Position numbers and translations under genes: made by a program. From Thermoplasmata archaeon (lineage in GTDB: Archaea; Thermoplasmatota; Thermoplasmata; Thermoplasmatales; Thermoplasmataceae): a DNA stretch of 64,000 nucleotides. The stretch spans positions 116,615 to 180,614 of the forward strand of contig JAJZZM010000012.1 in the NCBI GenBank assembly GCA_021797555.1. The letters run 5' to 3'. The notes beneath the pieces were generated by a model. The model saw only the letters and a program-made list of their open reading frames with translations. It had not been told where the DNA came from and made no database searches. Below are positions 27,011-36,066 of the stretch, piece after piece (position 1 is the first letter of the stretch; every line of letters starts with the position of its first letter).

Positions 27011-27031
27011 ATAATAATTAATTAAGCTATT

Positions 27032-28732
27032 ATGGTACAGGAAAAGTGGATAGCCTTATCAAACACAACAATAGGTGTATTAATGGCTACAATAAATGCC
27101 AGTATACTTATAATAGCATTGCCACCTATATTTAGAGGCATTGATTTAAATCCCTTATCACATGGTGCTTTTGCTTATTTGCTATGGATTTTAATGGGAT
27201 ATATGATTGTTACAGCCGTGCTGTTGGTAACAATAGGTAGATTATCCGATATTTTTGGCAGGGTAAGATTATTTAACTTAGGATTCGCTATTTTTACATT
27301 GGGATCAATATTGCTATATTTCACTCCAGGAAAGGGCGATACCGGAGCCTTGGAGTTAATAATGTTCAGAATTATCCAGGCTGTTGGGGGTTCATTTTTA
27401 ATGGCAAATAGTTATGCCATTATAACTGATAATTTCCCAAAAAATGAGCGTGGTACAGCTTTAGGTATAAATGCGATAGCAGGTACCGCCGGCATGAGTA
27501 TTGGTATTGTTCTAGGCGGAATACTGTCCGCAATAAACTGGAGATATGTCTTCCTGGTAAGTGTCCCAGTTGGAATTTTAGGCACAGTATGGTCATATTT
27601 AAAATTGAAGGAAACATCACCTAGAATAAGGCAGAGATTAGATATACCTGGAAATATAACATTCGGTGCCGGCTTAATTATATTATTAATAGGTGTTACC
27701 TATGGTTTGGTACCATATGGAAAAAGCACAATGGGCTGGTCTAATCCATATGTTATAACAGCACTCATTATAGGTGCAGTATTGCTGGTATTATTCCCGT
27801 TCGTTGAGAGAAAGGTAAAAAATCCGATGTTCAGACTGGAATTATTCAAAATACGTGGATTCACGGCAGGAAGCTTTGCAGGATTGATATCAGGCATGGG
27901 CATGATGGGATTTATGTTTATGATAATACTTTTATTCCAGGGGATATGGTTACCTTTACATGGATATTCCTATTCAAGTGTTCCTTTCTGGGCAGGCATA
28001 TTCATGCTGCCTATGACAATAGCAATGGGAATATTTGGCCCATTAAGCGGAAGAATATCGGATAGGCATGGTTCAAGGTGGATTGCAAGTTTTGGTCTTT
28101 TTGTATCCGCCTTTGCTTTAATTACCCTTGTATTACTGCCATATGACTTTATTTATATTGAAATGGCAGTATTGTTATTTATATTCGGTGCCGGCATGGG
28201 AATGTTTACAGCACCAAATACATCGGCGGTAATGTCATCTGTGCCACCTGAAACCAGGGGCTCTGCATCAGGCATGCTAACGACCATGAGGAATGTCGGT
28301 ACAACTGCAAGTATGGGTATATTCTTTACAATATTAATTTTAGGACTAACATCAATACTGCCACATACGTTAGCTTCTGGATTATCAAGTGCCGGGGTAC
28401 CATCATCATTAATACCATCTATGATAAAAATACCACCTACAGATGCAATATTCTCTGCATTGCTTGGAATAAATCCCATGAAAGAGATAATAGGCTTATA
28501 TGGGTTAAAGTCATTAATAACACCTTCAGTTTATGCAACAATAACTACAAGGACATGGTTCCCGGGAGTATTCGCACCGGCATTTATGTCATCGCTACAC
28601 ATAGTTTTCTATACTGCGTTTGGAATCACGCTTGCAGGTGGAATATTGTCATTGCTAAGGGAGCCATTGAAACATAAGAATGCAAAGGATAAAAAAGATA
28701 TAAATAATACTGCTGTTAAATTAAAAAGATGA
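27032..28732 (+). CDS. MFS drug/proton antiporter, DHA2 (EmrB/QacA) type
   Basis: 566 residues and about fourteen transmembrane helices. Motif A is [13 protein letters not shown] in the loop after the second helix, motif C-like glycines occur in [19 protein letters not shown], and a second copy of the loop motif is [15 protein letters not shown]. These features mark the 14-helix drug:H+ antiporters. The MarR-type regulator gene 4 bp downstream suggests inducible efflux of a toxic compound. Leaderless start from the TATA at 27003-27010. Confidence 0.88.
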   Translation: MVQEKWIALSNTTIGVLMATINASILIIALPPIFRGIDLNPLSHGAFAYLLWILMGYMIVTAVLLVTIGRLSDIFGRVRLFNLGFAIFTLGSILLYFTPGKGDTGALELIMFRIIQAVGGSFLMANSYAIITDNFPKNERGTALGINAIAGTAGMSIGIVLGGILSAINWRYVFLVSVPVGILGTVWSYLKLKETSPRIRQRLDIPGNITFGAGLIILLIGVTYGLVPYGKSTMGWSNPYVITALIIGAVLLVLFPFVERKVKNPMFRLELFKIRGFTAGSFAGLISGMGMMGFMFMIILLFQGIWLPLHGYSYSSVPFWAGIFMLPMTIAMGIFGPLSGRISDRHGSRWIASFGLFVSAFALITLVLLPYDFIYIEMAVLLFIFGAGMGMFTAPNTSAVMSSVPPETRGSASGMLTTMRNVGTTASMGIFFTILILGLTSILPHTLASGLSSAGVPSSLIPSMIKIPPTDAIFSALLGINPMKEIIGLYGLKSLITPSVYATITTRTWFPGVFAPAFMSSLHIVFYTAFGITLAGGILSLLREPLKHKNAKDKKDINNTAVKLKR

Positions 28733-28736
28733 TAAT

Positions 28737-29174
28737 ATGGATAGTGTAATAAATATATGGTCATTGCTTGATGATATAATTTCGTGTTACGGAAAGGAAA
28801 TAAAAACTAAGCTGGCAAAGCTCGGATTAACTATAACGGATTATAAAATATTATACATGGTAAATCATAAAGAAATGCCAATGAAATGCATTTCGGATAA
28901 TTTATCTCTTGCCAAGGGCTGGGTAACCGATATAATTGACAACCTTGAAAGTAAAAATTTAATTATGAGAATACACAATGCAGATGACCGCAGGGTAATA
29001 AAAATAAGAATCACAGATGATGGCATAAAAAAATATAATGAAACAAAACAGTTCATAAAGGAAATAATAAAGGAGTCTATAGAAGACCTTAATGAAAATG
29101 AAATAAAGTCATTTGAAGACATTTTAAATAAAATAGATAATAAAATGAAAAAACAGGCAATAAAAAAAATATAA
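28737..29174 (+). CDS. MarR-family transcriptional regulator
   Basis: 145 residues. Winged helix-turn-helix of the MarR type: KLGLTITDYKILYMVNH, then the recognition helix around CISDNLSLAKGWVTDIIDNLESKNLI and the wing with ADDRRVIKIRITDDG (the DxR wing motif). Flanking helices for dimerisation are present. Cotranscribed with the upstream efflux pump, which it probably controls. Confidence 0.9.
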   Translation: MDSVINIWSLLDDIISCYGKEIKTKLAKLGLTITDYKILYMVNHKEMPMKCISDNLSLAKGWVTDIIDNLESKNLIMRIHNADDRRVIKIRITDDGIKKYNETKQFIKEIIKESIEDLNENEIKSFEDILNKIDNKMKKQAIKKI

Positions 29175-29187
29175 AAATTTTAATATT

Positions 29188-30189
29188 TTATTTGAACACT
29201 ATCACCGGTTTTATAAAATTTTTTGTTTTTGATGAAAATAGTTTGGATACATCATCCAGATTTAGTTTTAGATCTTCCATACCAGATACATCAATTAAAT
29301 CTGACCGGATTAAATTTATAGATTTTCTCATGGTGTACGGATTTATAAAATCGCCGTATATTGATATTTCTTTGCTATAAATTTTATTTGCATTTATTTC
29401 AACATTTTCACATGGAGGATAAACGGCAAATGCAAAGACCTTACCTGATGGTGCAACCATATCAACAGTTTTTTTAAGTATATCATTGCTTCCTGTTGCT
29501 TCTACCACAAGATCTGCATGATTTATAATGTTGCTTTCCATTAATTCATCTACATTTTCAAAAATTTTATCCGCACCGTATTTTTTTGCAAGTTTATTTC
29601 TAAATTTATTTCTACCCATTACATATACAGGATAATAACCCATGCCTTTTAATATCTGCAAAAATGTTAAACCTATAAAACCAGTCCCGAGAATTATTGC
29701 GGAACCACCTAAATCAACCTTTGCGGTTTCAAATGCATGTACTATGCATGATACCGGTTCCGTTAAAGCTGCGGCTTCAAAACTCATATCATCCGGTATT
29801 TTATAAACAACCTTTTCCTGAACGGTTAAGTATTCAGAATAACCACCTGGATAATTTATACCTACACTGCTCATATTTTCACAGAAATTTTCTCTGCCAG
29901 CCTTGCAGTTTTCACAGTAGCCGCATGTTATATTTGGGTCTATAACAACATGGTCGTCTTTTTTAAAATTTTTTATGTTTTTACCTGTTTTATAAACAAT
30001 GCCGCTGATTTCATGACCTAAAACAACAGGATATTTTATTGCCCTGTGCTTTCCATTATATGCATGAAAATCAGTTCCACATATTCCACATGCCATTGTT
30101 TTTATTAAAATTTCATTATCTCCCGGATCTTGGATATTGTTATCCACCAGTTTTAATTTTCCGGGCGATTCGAGTATATATGATTTCAT
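29188..30189 (-). CDS. Zinc-dependent medium-chain dehydrogenase (threonine/sorbitol dehydrogenase-like)
   Basis: 333 residues, MDR superfamily. Catalytic zinc ligands Cys37 (ACGICGTD) and His59-Glu60 (LGHE); structural zinc cysteines 89, 92, 95 and 103 (CGYCENC...C); NAD(P) motif GTGFIGL at about 168-174. The nearest types are threonine, sorbitol and related polyol dehydrogenases; substrate is not readable from sequence. It ends 13 bp from the convergent marR gene and stands alone. Confidence 0.87.
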   Translation of the reverse strand: MKSYILESPGKLKLVDNNIQDPGDNEILIKTMACGICGTDFHAYNGKHRAIKYPVVLGHEISGIVYKTGKNIKNFKKDDHVVIDPNITCGYCENCKAGRENFCENMSSVGINYPGGYSEYLTVQEKVVYKIPDDMSFEAAALTEPVSCIVHAFETAKVDLGGSAIILGTGFIGLTFLQILKGMGYYPVYVMGRNKFRNKLAKKYGADKIFENVDELMESNIINHADLVVEATGSNDILKKTVDMVAPSGKVFAFAVYPPCENVEINANKIYSKEISIYGDFINPYTMRKSINLIRSDLIDVSGMEDLKLNLDDVSKLFSSKTKNFIKPVIVFK

Positions 30190-30255
30190 AAAGTTGAATT
30201 GATTTATACGTTTTAAAAGTTTTTAATTTAAAAATTATATAAAAATATTAAAAAA

Positions 30256-30273
30256 ATATTTGTTTACAAATAT
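30256..30273 (-). terminator. Hairpin followed by a T-run (minus strand)
   Basis: Stem ATATTTG/CAAATAT (7 bp) with a 4-nt loop. On the minus strand it is followed at once by TTTTTTAATATTTTT. The left arm overlaps the stop codon of the 24-codon frame at 30264-30338. Archaeal termination needs mainly the T-run; the hairpin is extra. Confidence 0.4.
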
Positions 30274-30338
30274 CCTTTTAACCTAAACATCATTATTTCA
30301 TAGTCTATTCTGCTGTATTCAAATACTTCTGTTACCAT
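30264..30338 (-). CDS. Possible 24-residue micro-gene
   Basis: ATG-started frame MVTEVFEYSRIDYEIMMFRL plus four residues and TAA, with mixed codons unlike random AT-rich DNA. TATA-like sequence AAATATAAAAAT lies about 34 nt upstream on the minus strand and a hairpin with T-run follows the stop. It fills the otherwise empty gap between the MDR dehydrogenase and tgtA. It could be a regulatory peptide, an RNA gene or chance. Confidence 0.35.
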   Translation of the reverse strand: MVTEVFEYSRIDYEIMMFRLKGYL

Positions 30339-30477
30339 AATTATATATAATAATTTATCGTATTTCAATATTTTTATATTTAATTCAATAATATAATTTA
30401 TGCGAAATTAAATTTGTTTTTATTTTCCGTCATAATTGAATATGATATAATTATATAGTTTATAAAAATAGGCTTCC

Positions 30478-32355
30478 ATGCAGTTGTTATTCAAGGAGAA
30501 TCTTGCCAGGATAGGCAAATTTAAAACAGATCATGGAGAAATAGAAACGCCAACAGTTATGCCCGTGATAAATCCCAATCTAAATTTCTTAAGTGAAAAA
30601 GAACTTAAGGATCTGGGTGTTCAGGCGGTTATAACAAACAGTTATATAATAAGAAGAACAGAAAAATTAAAGGAATATGCTTTAAAATACGGTGTGCATA
30701 AATTAATAAATTTCTCGGGCCCTATAATGACGGATTCAGGGACATTCCAGAGTTATGTTTATGGCGATATTGAATACAATAATAAGGAAATAGTGGATTT
30801 TCAAAAAAATATAGGCAGCGATATAATTACAATTTTGGACATTTTTTCAAAACCGGATGATGATTATGGAACAGCAAAAAATGCAGTTTATGAAACATAT
30901 AACAGGTTAAATGAAATAGACATTAGTGATAAAATTATAGCAGGGCCTATTCAGGGGTCGGTATATCCGGATTTAAGGGTTATATCTGCAAAATTAATGT
31001 CAAAGGCTTCCTATTTGCCGGTAGGTGGTGTTGTACCTTTGCTGGAATCATATAGATATGACGATTTAATAAAAATTATAATAAACTCAAAAATTAATGC
31101 AGATTTTTCAAAGCCAGTACATTTATTTGGCGGTGGACACCCCATGTTCTTTGCGTTTTCAGTTCTTCTGGGTGTTGATTTGTTTGATTCAGCATCGTAT
31201 ATAAAATATGCAAAGGACAACAGAATATTATATACGGAGGGTACAAGAAATTTAAAGGAAATAAGGGATTTTCCAGAGTGGAGCCCGTTATTCGGTAAAT
31301 ATAAGCCAGAAGAACTTTTAAGGGAGAATGAAAAAACAAGGTTAAAGGAATTATCAAAACATAATTTAAAGGCAATTTTTAATGAAATAACTGAAATAAA
31401 GGAAAGAATATATGAAAATACATTATATCAGTATGTTGAGGAGAAATCAAGGGCACATCCTTCATTATACAGGGCATTTATTGAAATGCTAAATAGTAAT
31501 ATAGATAATTTTTATAATATATCATTGAAATCACCGTTTTATTTTTATGATAATTCTTCATTAAAAAATCCATTCATAAAACGCTTAATTAATTTCACAT
31601 TTAAATATATAAACAATAATAAAAAATGTATTGTATTAAATTATAAATACTGGAAAACTGGAGTGTCAACAGTTGATGGCATAAAAAAATTCTACGAATC
31701 AAATGATTATAATATATTGGTTCAGTGGAACAATATATTTATACCTTTAGAACTGGAAGATACATATCCGGTAAGCCAGAGTGTATCATCAAATATTATA
31801 GATAGGAATTACCAGCAATATTTTATAAATGAATTGAAAAAAATAAATAATGATATAGTTTTCTATGATAAAGACCAAATATCTGATAAAAAAATAAGGG
31901 ATTATGATCATGGTAAGATAGATACAATATTTAAATTTCAGTTTAATTCTGATATAAGTTTATTTAACGGCAATGATTTTATAGTGAAATCAAAGGCAAC
32001 TAATCATATAAGGAACATATTAAGAAATAATAAAATACTTGCAACAATGAGAAATGATGGATTATTTACATTATCAATAAACGGCGGTTTGGCATTGCAG
32101 AAAATAAAAAAATATCCATTATCGAGGGTTATAGTAACCGAGGATAGCGGTGAATTCAATGCCAAAGGTTTCAATGTATTCTTCAAATTTATAAAAAATT
32201 TTGATGAAAATGTTATCGCCGGCAATGAAGTTATGGTTACAGATGAAAATGATGATTTATACGCTGTAGGCCATTCTGTAGTTTCAGGTATAGAAATGAA
32301 ATCATACAGAGAAGGCGTTGCTGTCAAAGTTCATGAAGGTATAAACAAATTATAA
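30478..32355 (+). CDS. tgtA: Archaeosine tRNA-guanine(15) transglycosylase (arcTGT)
   Basis: 625 residues. Exchanges G15 of tRNA for preQ0, the first step to archaeosine. Catalytic domain 1-330: TDSGTFQ with Asp86, ILDIFSKPDDD, AGPIQGS, PVGGVVPLLESYR, LFGGGHP. The C-terminal PUA domain (about 545-622; YPLSRVIVTEDSGEF, AGNEVMVTDENDDLYAVG) binds the tRNA acceptor end. The zinc site usual after the barrel (CxCxxC before KYxPEEL) reads PEWSPLFGKYKPEEL at 266-280, so all three cysteines are absent while His295 remains. TATA ATTATATA lies about 25 nt before the ATG. Confidence 0.93.
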   Translation: MQLLFKENLARIGKFKTDHGEIETPTVMPVINPNLNFLSEKELKDLGVQAVITNSYIIRRTEKLKEYALKYGVHKLINFSGPIMTDSGTFQSYVYGDIEYNNKEIVDFQKNIGSDIITILDIFSKPDDDYGTAKNAVYETYNRLNEIDISDKIIAGPIQGSVYPDLRVISAKLMSKASYLPVGGVVPLLESYRYDDLIKIIINSKINADFSKPVHLFGGGHPMFFAFSVLLGVDLFDSASYIKYAKDNRILYTEGTRNLKEIRDFPEWSPLFGKYKPEELLRENEKTRLKELSKHNLKAIFNEITEIKERIYENTLYQYVEEKSRAHPSLYRAFIEMLNSNIDNFYNISLKSPFYFYDNSSLKNPFIKRLINFTFKYINNNKKCIVLNYKYWKTGVSTVDGIKKFYESNDYNILVQWNNIFIPLELEDTYPVSQSVSSNIIDRNYQQYFINELKKINNDIVFYDKDQISDKKIRDYDHGKIDTIFKFQFNSDISLFNGNDFIVKSKATNHIRNILRNNKILATMRNDGLFTLSINGGLALQKIKKYPLSRVIVTEDSGEFNAKGFNVFFKFIKNFDENVIAGNEVMVTDENDDLYAVGHSVVSGIEMKSYREGVAVKVHEGINKL

Positions 32356-32982
32356 TTATTTTAAATGTATTTTTTCAGGGATATCGTCCACTATGTTTTT
32401 TAATATTGTATCATCTTCCTCTCTATGATATATGTGTTTATATATTAATGATAATATATTTTCTATTTCCTTTCCATCCACAAACATATCTGTGTTGTTT
32501 GAGAGCATCATTAGAACCATCTGCTCAGATTTCCCATTTCTGGGTGGCAGAAAATATTTGAAACCGGTTAATTCCTGTGCACCCAGCTTTCTATAAAAGT
32601 TTATCCGCCTAATTCTCTGGGCTTTATTTGTACCTTCTTTCGGGTTTTCAACCTCAAAAATAATATTGTTATAATTTTTAAATATTTTAAATATATTTTT
32701 TAAAAACTCTGTACCTATCCTTTTATTTCTATATTCTTTTTTTACAGCGATATAATCAAGGAAAAGGTAATCTGTATTCTCTATTTCCCAGATTATACTC
32801 AGCATTATTGTTATTCCATTGTATTTTCCAATAAACAATTTTTCAGTTTCCATAATATTATTTTTAAGGTCTTCCAGGGGCCTTTTTTCTTTATCTGGAA
32901 ATGACTCGTTATAAATTTCTATTGCCTCATTAAATTCAGGATTATTTACGTTTATTTCTTCAAATTTTATGTTGTTTTTCAT
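32356..32982 (-). CDS. GNAT-family N-acetyltransferase
   Basis: 208 residues. One GNAT domain at about 5-160: strand 4 LFLDYIAVKKEYR followed by the acetyl-CoA loop NKRIGTEFL (R-x-x-G-x-x/A type), then IIFEVENP and the helix RRINFYRKLGAQEL. A C-terminal helical extension of about 45 residues has no known match. Substrate unknown. It begins exactly after the stop of the convergent tgtA gene. Confidence 0.83.
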   Translation of the reverse strand: MKNNIKFEEINVNNPEFNEAIEIYNESFPDKEKRPLEDLKNNIMETEKLFIGKYNGITIMLSIIWEIENTDYLFLDYIAVKKEYRNKRIGTEFLKNIFKIFKNYNNIIFEVENPKEGTNKAQRIRRINFYRKLGAQELTGFKYFLPPRNGKSEQMVLMMLSNNTDMFVDGKEIENILSLIYKHIYHREEDDTILKNIVDDIPEKIHLK

Positions 32983-33114
32983 GTATATTCATTAAATTTT
33001 TATATATTAAGTTTGTGTTATACTGCATTTTATGTTATCATGCCCACATTATCTGTAAATATAATCATAAAAGATATAGATATATTTATTTTATAAAAAC
33101 GTATACACCTATTA

Positions 33115-33624
33115 ATGGTTAAAAATTGGATTCTTGCCATGGACCTTGACGGTACAGTATGGGATCATTTAAACATATCGGGGGTTAACCCCCCATATAT
33201 AAGAATTGATGATATTAGAATAAAAAATAATGATAATGTTATAATAACATTATATAAATCGGCCCTTGACTTTATGAAATGGGCAAGATCCAATGGTGCT
33301 ATAATTACAAGCTTAAGCTGGAATAGAACTGATTATGTTAATGAGGCATTATTAAAATTTGGTATAATGGAATTATTTGATTATAATTCAACTGATTATA
33401 CACCGGATAAGGACAAAAGGTTATTAAAATTAATAGAAGACTTAAAAATTTCAGGAATAAATATAACACCAGATAGGATAGTTTACGTTGATGACCGGGA
33501 TATACATATGGAGTCTATAAGAAAAAATATTGGCGATATAATATTTATAAATATATGGAAAGATATAAAGGATTATGAAGGGGCAAAAAAAATTATCGAA
33601 AACAGGATATTAAAAGTTGGATGA
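33115..33624 (+). CDS. HAD-family phosphatase, MDP-1 type
   Basis: 169 residues. Motif I is AMDLDGTVWDH with Asp10 and Asp12; the Trp two residues after Thr is characteristic of magnesium-dependent phosphatase 1. Motif II is the Ser in IITSLSWNRT, and motif III the YVDDRDIHMESI segment. MDP-1 proteins hydrolyse sugar or protein phosphates in vitro; some act in fructosamine repair. It overlaps the convergent regulator gene by 15 bp. Confidence 0.78.
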   Translation: MVKNWILAMDLDGTVWDHLNISGVNPPYIRIDDIRIKNNDNVIITLYKSALDFMKWARSNGAIITSLSWNRTDYVNEALLKFGIMELFDYNSTDYTPDKDKRLLKLIEDLKISGINITPDRIVYVDDRDIHMESIRKNIGDIIFINIWKDIKDYEGAKKIIENRILKVG

Positions 33625-34386
33625 ATAAAAATCATAATTATATATTATCATAATACTTAATTCATTATCTATTAGCCTGAATTTGTTAATCAATTTCTTT
33701 GCATTGTCCATATCCATTGAAAATAATATTGCTATACCAGAATATTTATCGCTAAATTTTAATATTAGTTTGTCATCAAATTGATCAGAAATTTTTTCGA
33801 ATTTCTTTGAGAATAATGCGAATAATACAATATCTGTTTTTGATAGGTCTATCACAGGAAGAACGTTTAAAATGCCATTTTCCTTAAAGAAATTAATTCT
33901 TCTTTTTATATAAGCATTTGTTAAATTCAATTCTGATTCCATATCACGTACGGCTATTTTTGGGTCTTTTTTAAGTTCGTTTATTATTAATCTATCATTG
34001 CCTGATATGTTGTAATTTAAGTTATTTTCAGGTAAATATTCCATCAGCGGTTTGCCATAACAACTTTTATTTATTTCATTTCTTATATTTATTGTATCAT
34101 TGCCGGCAAATCCATATACAATTAATTCTTCAAGGCACGTAATTTTTAGAAAGATATTATCATTAAATGGGATATCGTTTTTATAGGCTGCAAAACCAAT
34201 GTTTTTATTATTAATTCTTTCATCTACATATGTTTTAAAACCTTTAATTATACCTATAGATAATAACTTCTCAACCCTGTAATTGAGTGCCTGTGGTGAT
34301 ATATTTAATTTGGTGGATATATCTCTCTGGCTCACTCTACCATCTTTTAAATAATTGAATATTATTTTCTTATCTATCTCATCCAT
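33610..34386 (-). CDS. Lrp/AsnC-like regulator with two helix-turn-helix domains
   Basis: 258 residues. An Lrp-type winged helix at 1-55 (MDEIDKKIIFNYLKDGRVSQ, DISTKLNISPQALNYRVEKL) is followed by a short RAM-like segment. A second winged helix at about 130-180 (NDRLIINELKKDPKIAVRDM, ESELNLTNAYIKRRINFFKENGIL) then leads to another RAM-like half. It looks like an internally duplicated regulator. A TATA-like TTTAAATTTATA lies about 22 nt upstream. Target unknown; the orphan gene pair at 34521-36061 is divergent from it and a candidate. Confidence 0.78.
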   Translation of the reverse strand: MDEIDKKIIFNYLKDGRVSQRDISTKLNISPQALNYRVEKLLSIGIIKGFKTYVDERINNKNIGFAAYKNDIPFNDNIFLKITCLEELIVYGFAGNDTINIRNEINKSCYGKPLMEYLPENNLNYNISGNDRLIINELKKDPKIAVRDMESELNLTNAYIKRRINFFKENGILNVLPVIDLSKTDIVLFALFSKKFEKISDQFDDKLILKFSDKYSGIAILFSMDMDNAKKLINKFRLIDNELSIMIIYNYDFYSSNF

Positions 34387-34520
34387 CGAACAGATATTGT
34401 ATTATAAATTTAAATTTTTTTTATATTGCCGCAAAATTTTTACTTGACTAACAGAAAATATTATGTAACTGGTTTAATTTGAAATTATTTATATATCAAA
34501 AAAGCATATTTATATATAGA

Positions 34521-35156
34521 ATGGAAAATAATGATTTGATATGGTATAAGAGTGTGTTCGAACCGGGAATGTCTTTTTCAAATAGTTTATGGATTGCAAT
34601 ACACAGCCAGATTTTAAATTATGTGAATATAGATAATTATATTATACGGATAAATAAAATAAATAACATAATAAATTTTAAAAAGGATTTTGGTTTTATA
34701 TACAACGAACGGAATTTAAATAGACTATCAACCTATTTAAATTATTCAATGAAAAAAATGGATATAAGAGATTTTAAAATAAAAATCAAGGAGGATAATG
34801 ATATGTTAAAGGCCATAAATTATATGAGAAATAATAGATTCTTAATTATTGGTATACCATATTATTATATTAAAAAATATACTAATTATAACATGATTAA
34901 TATTCAGGAAAAAATAATTCAATATTTTGCTGCTTTTAGTTTTAATGATTATATTATTTTAATACCAGATATGGATATTGAAGAAGAAAAATTGGATATA
35001 TCAACATTCTGCAGTAAATATATGGATATAATAAAAATTAATTATGAAAAATTCGTAGAATTATATAAAAATATAGATGATGAATATAAAAGAATAGTAT
35101 ATGTTAATGTTTTTAATAAAAACGGCATAGAGATAAAATCATTAACTGAGTTTTAG
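34521..35156 (+). CDS. Orphan protein, first of a two-gene unit
   Basis: 211 residues, acidic/basic mixed, rich in Ile, Asn, Tyr and Lys, with no membrane helix or signal peptide. It starts MENNDLIWYKSVFEPGMSFS. A hydrophobic strand RFLIIGIPYYYI at about 107-118 and another DYIILIPDMDIEEE suggest an alpha/beta fold, but no catalytic motif is recognisable. ATG 34521 is chosen because TTATATAT at 34489-34496 is about 28 nt upstream; a TTG at 34479 would lie before it. Neighbour 8 bp downstream is also unrecognised. Confidence 0.6.
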   Translation: MENNDLIWYKSVFEPGMSFSNSLWIAIHSQILNYVNIDNYIIRINKINNIINFKKDFGFIYNERNLNRLSTYLNYSMKKMDIRDFKIKIKEDNDMLKAINYMRNNRFLIIGIPYYYIKKYTNYNMINIQEKIIQYFAAFSFNDYIILIPDMDIEEEKLDISTFCSKYMDIIKINYEKFVELYKNIDDEYKRIVYVNVFNKNGIEIKSLTEF

Positions 35157-35164
35157 GTGTTTAA

Positions 35165-36061
35165 ATGCTGGAAATAAAAAGTTATATAAATGAAAAATAC
35201 GAATTAAAAAACGATAATGAGGATATAAAATACTATATGAATAAATTTGTCTCCATGAAATATGGCAATTTTTTATTCGTAAATGAAAACAGCATAGAAA
35301 AAATTGATAAAATAAATGCATATGTTGATGTATACTCACCTGAAATAATAAATAACTATTATTTTTTTAAAAAATATAGTGATGTGTTCTTCATAACAGC
35401 TAATATAAACAATGGCAGGGCAACAATAACAGGGCCGGACAGGAATAATGCAATAAAATTATTTAATGATAAAAAAAATTATGAAATAAATAATGATGAA
35501 AACATGCTTTTTGATACTGTATATAATGAACTGTCAAAAATACCTGAAATAAAAATGGCACTGACACCGGTAATTGAAATAATAAGGGAATTAAATGATA
35601 AGAAGATACTATATTTAGATATAACAAAAACTTCTGATAAGAAAAGACTTAACTATTTTAAACTTGTTTCTGATATGGATATATTCAATTATGAGATAAA
35701 ATACGGCGTGTATATAATAAAACCAGGAGACAAATTTTTTGCAATAATAAAAAATGATTATAATGATTTGCTATCATATATATTTAAGTGGAAAAAGTTT
35801 TACTTTGTTAATTTTTCATCTGTTAAACCATATATAAGGACTGCGTACTCATATTACCATATTGCAATGTTGATAAAAAATAATATAATGCTAAACATTA
35901 ATGATTTAGCAAATGAATATAATAATTTATATAATAAAAAAACCGATATTATAAAATTCAAAAATTATATAGATGCATTAGTTGAATACAATATATTATT
36001 AAATGAAAACGGAAAAATAAAGGGAAATGAAAACATCCTTAAAACAATAATAAAAAAATAG
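35165..36061 (+). CDS. Orphan protein, second of a two-gene unit
   Basis: 298 residues, rich in Asn, Lys, Ile and Tyr. AGGTG about 6 nt before the ATG serves as ribosome site. The N-terminal 200 residues look alpha/beta (NINNGRATITGPDRNNAIKL, KKILYLDITKTSDKK, GVYIIKPGDKFFAII); the last 65 residues are helical and could be a winged helix (NDLANEYNNL, YIDALVEYNILL). No family recognised. With the gene before it, it forms a unit divergent from the double-HTH Lrp-like regulator. Confidence 0.6.
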   Translation: MLEIKSYINEKYELKNDNEDIKYYMNKFVSMKYGNFLFVNENSIEKIDKINAYVDVYSPEIINNYYFFKKYSDVFFITANINNGRATITGPDRNNAIKLFNDKKNYEINNDENMLFDTVYNELSKIPEIKMALTPVIEIIRELNDKKILYLDITKTSDKKRLNYFKLVSDMDIFNYEIKYGVYIIKPGDKFFAIIKNDYNDLLSYIFKWKKFYFVNFSSVKPYIRTAYSYYHIAMLIKNNIMLNINDLANEYNNLYNKKTDIIKFKNYIDALVEYNILLNENGKIKGNENILKTIIKK

Positions 36062-36066
36062 GATTT

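Larger units (their letters stand above)
26336..27031. other. Long gap containing decayed coding sequence
   Basis: About 700 bp with no intact gene. It has a higher GC content at 26500-26900 than other spacers. On the minus strand a broken reading frame is visible at 26452-26895 (separate entry). The right end holds the promoter of the MFS gene. Confidence 0.5.

Noticed and set aside
34479..34520. TTG-initiated extension of the orphan gene at 34521
   Set aside because: It would begin before the TATA box at 34489-34496 and has no ribosome site; ATG 34521 fits better.
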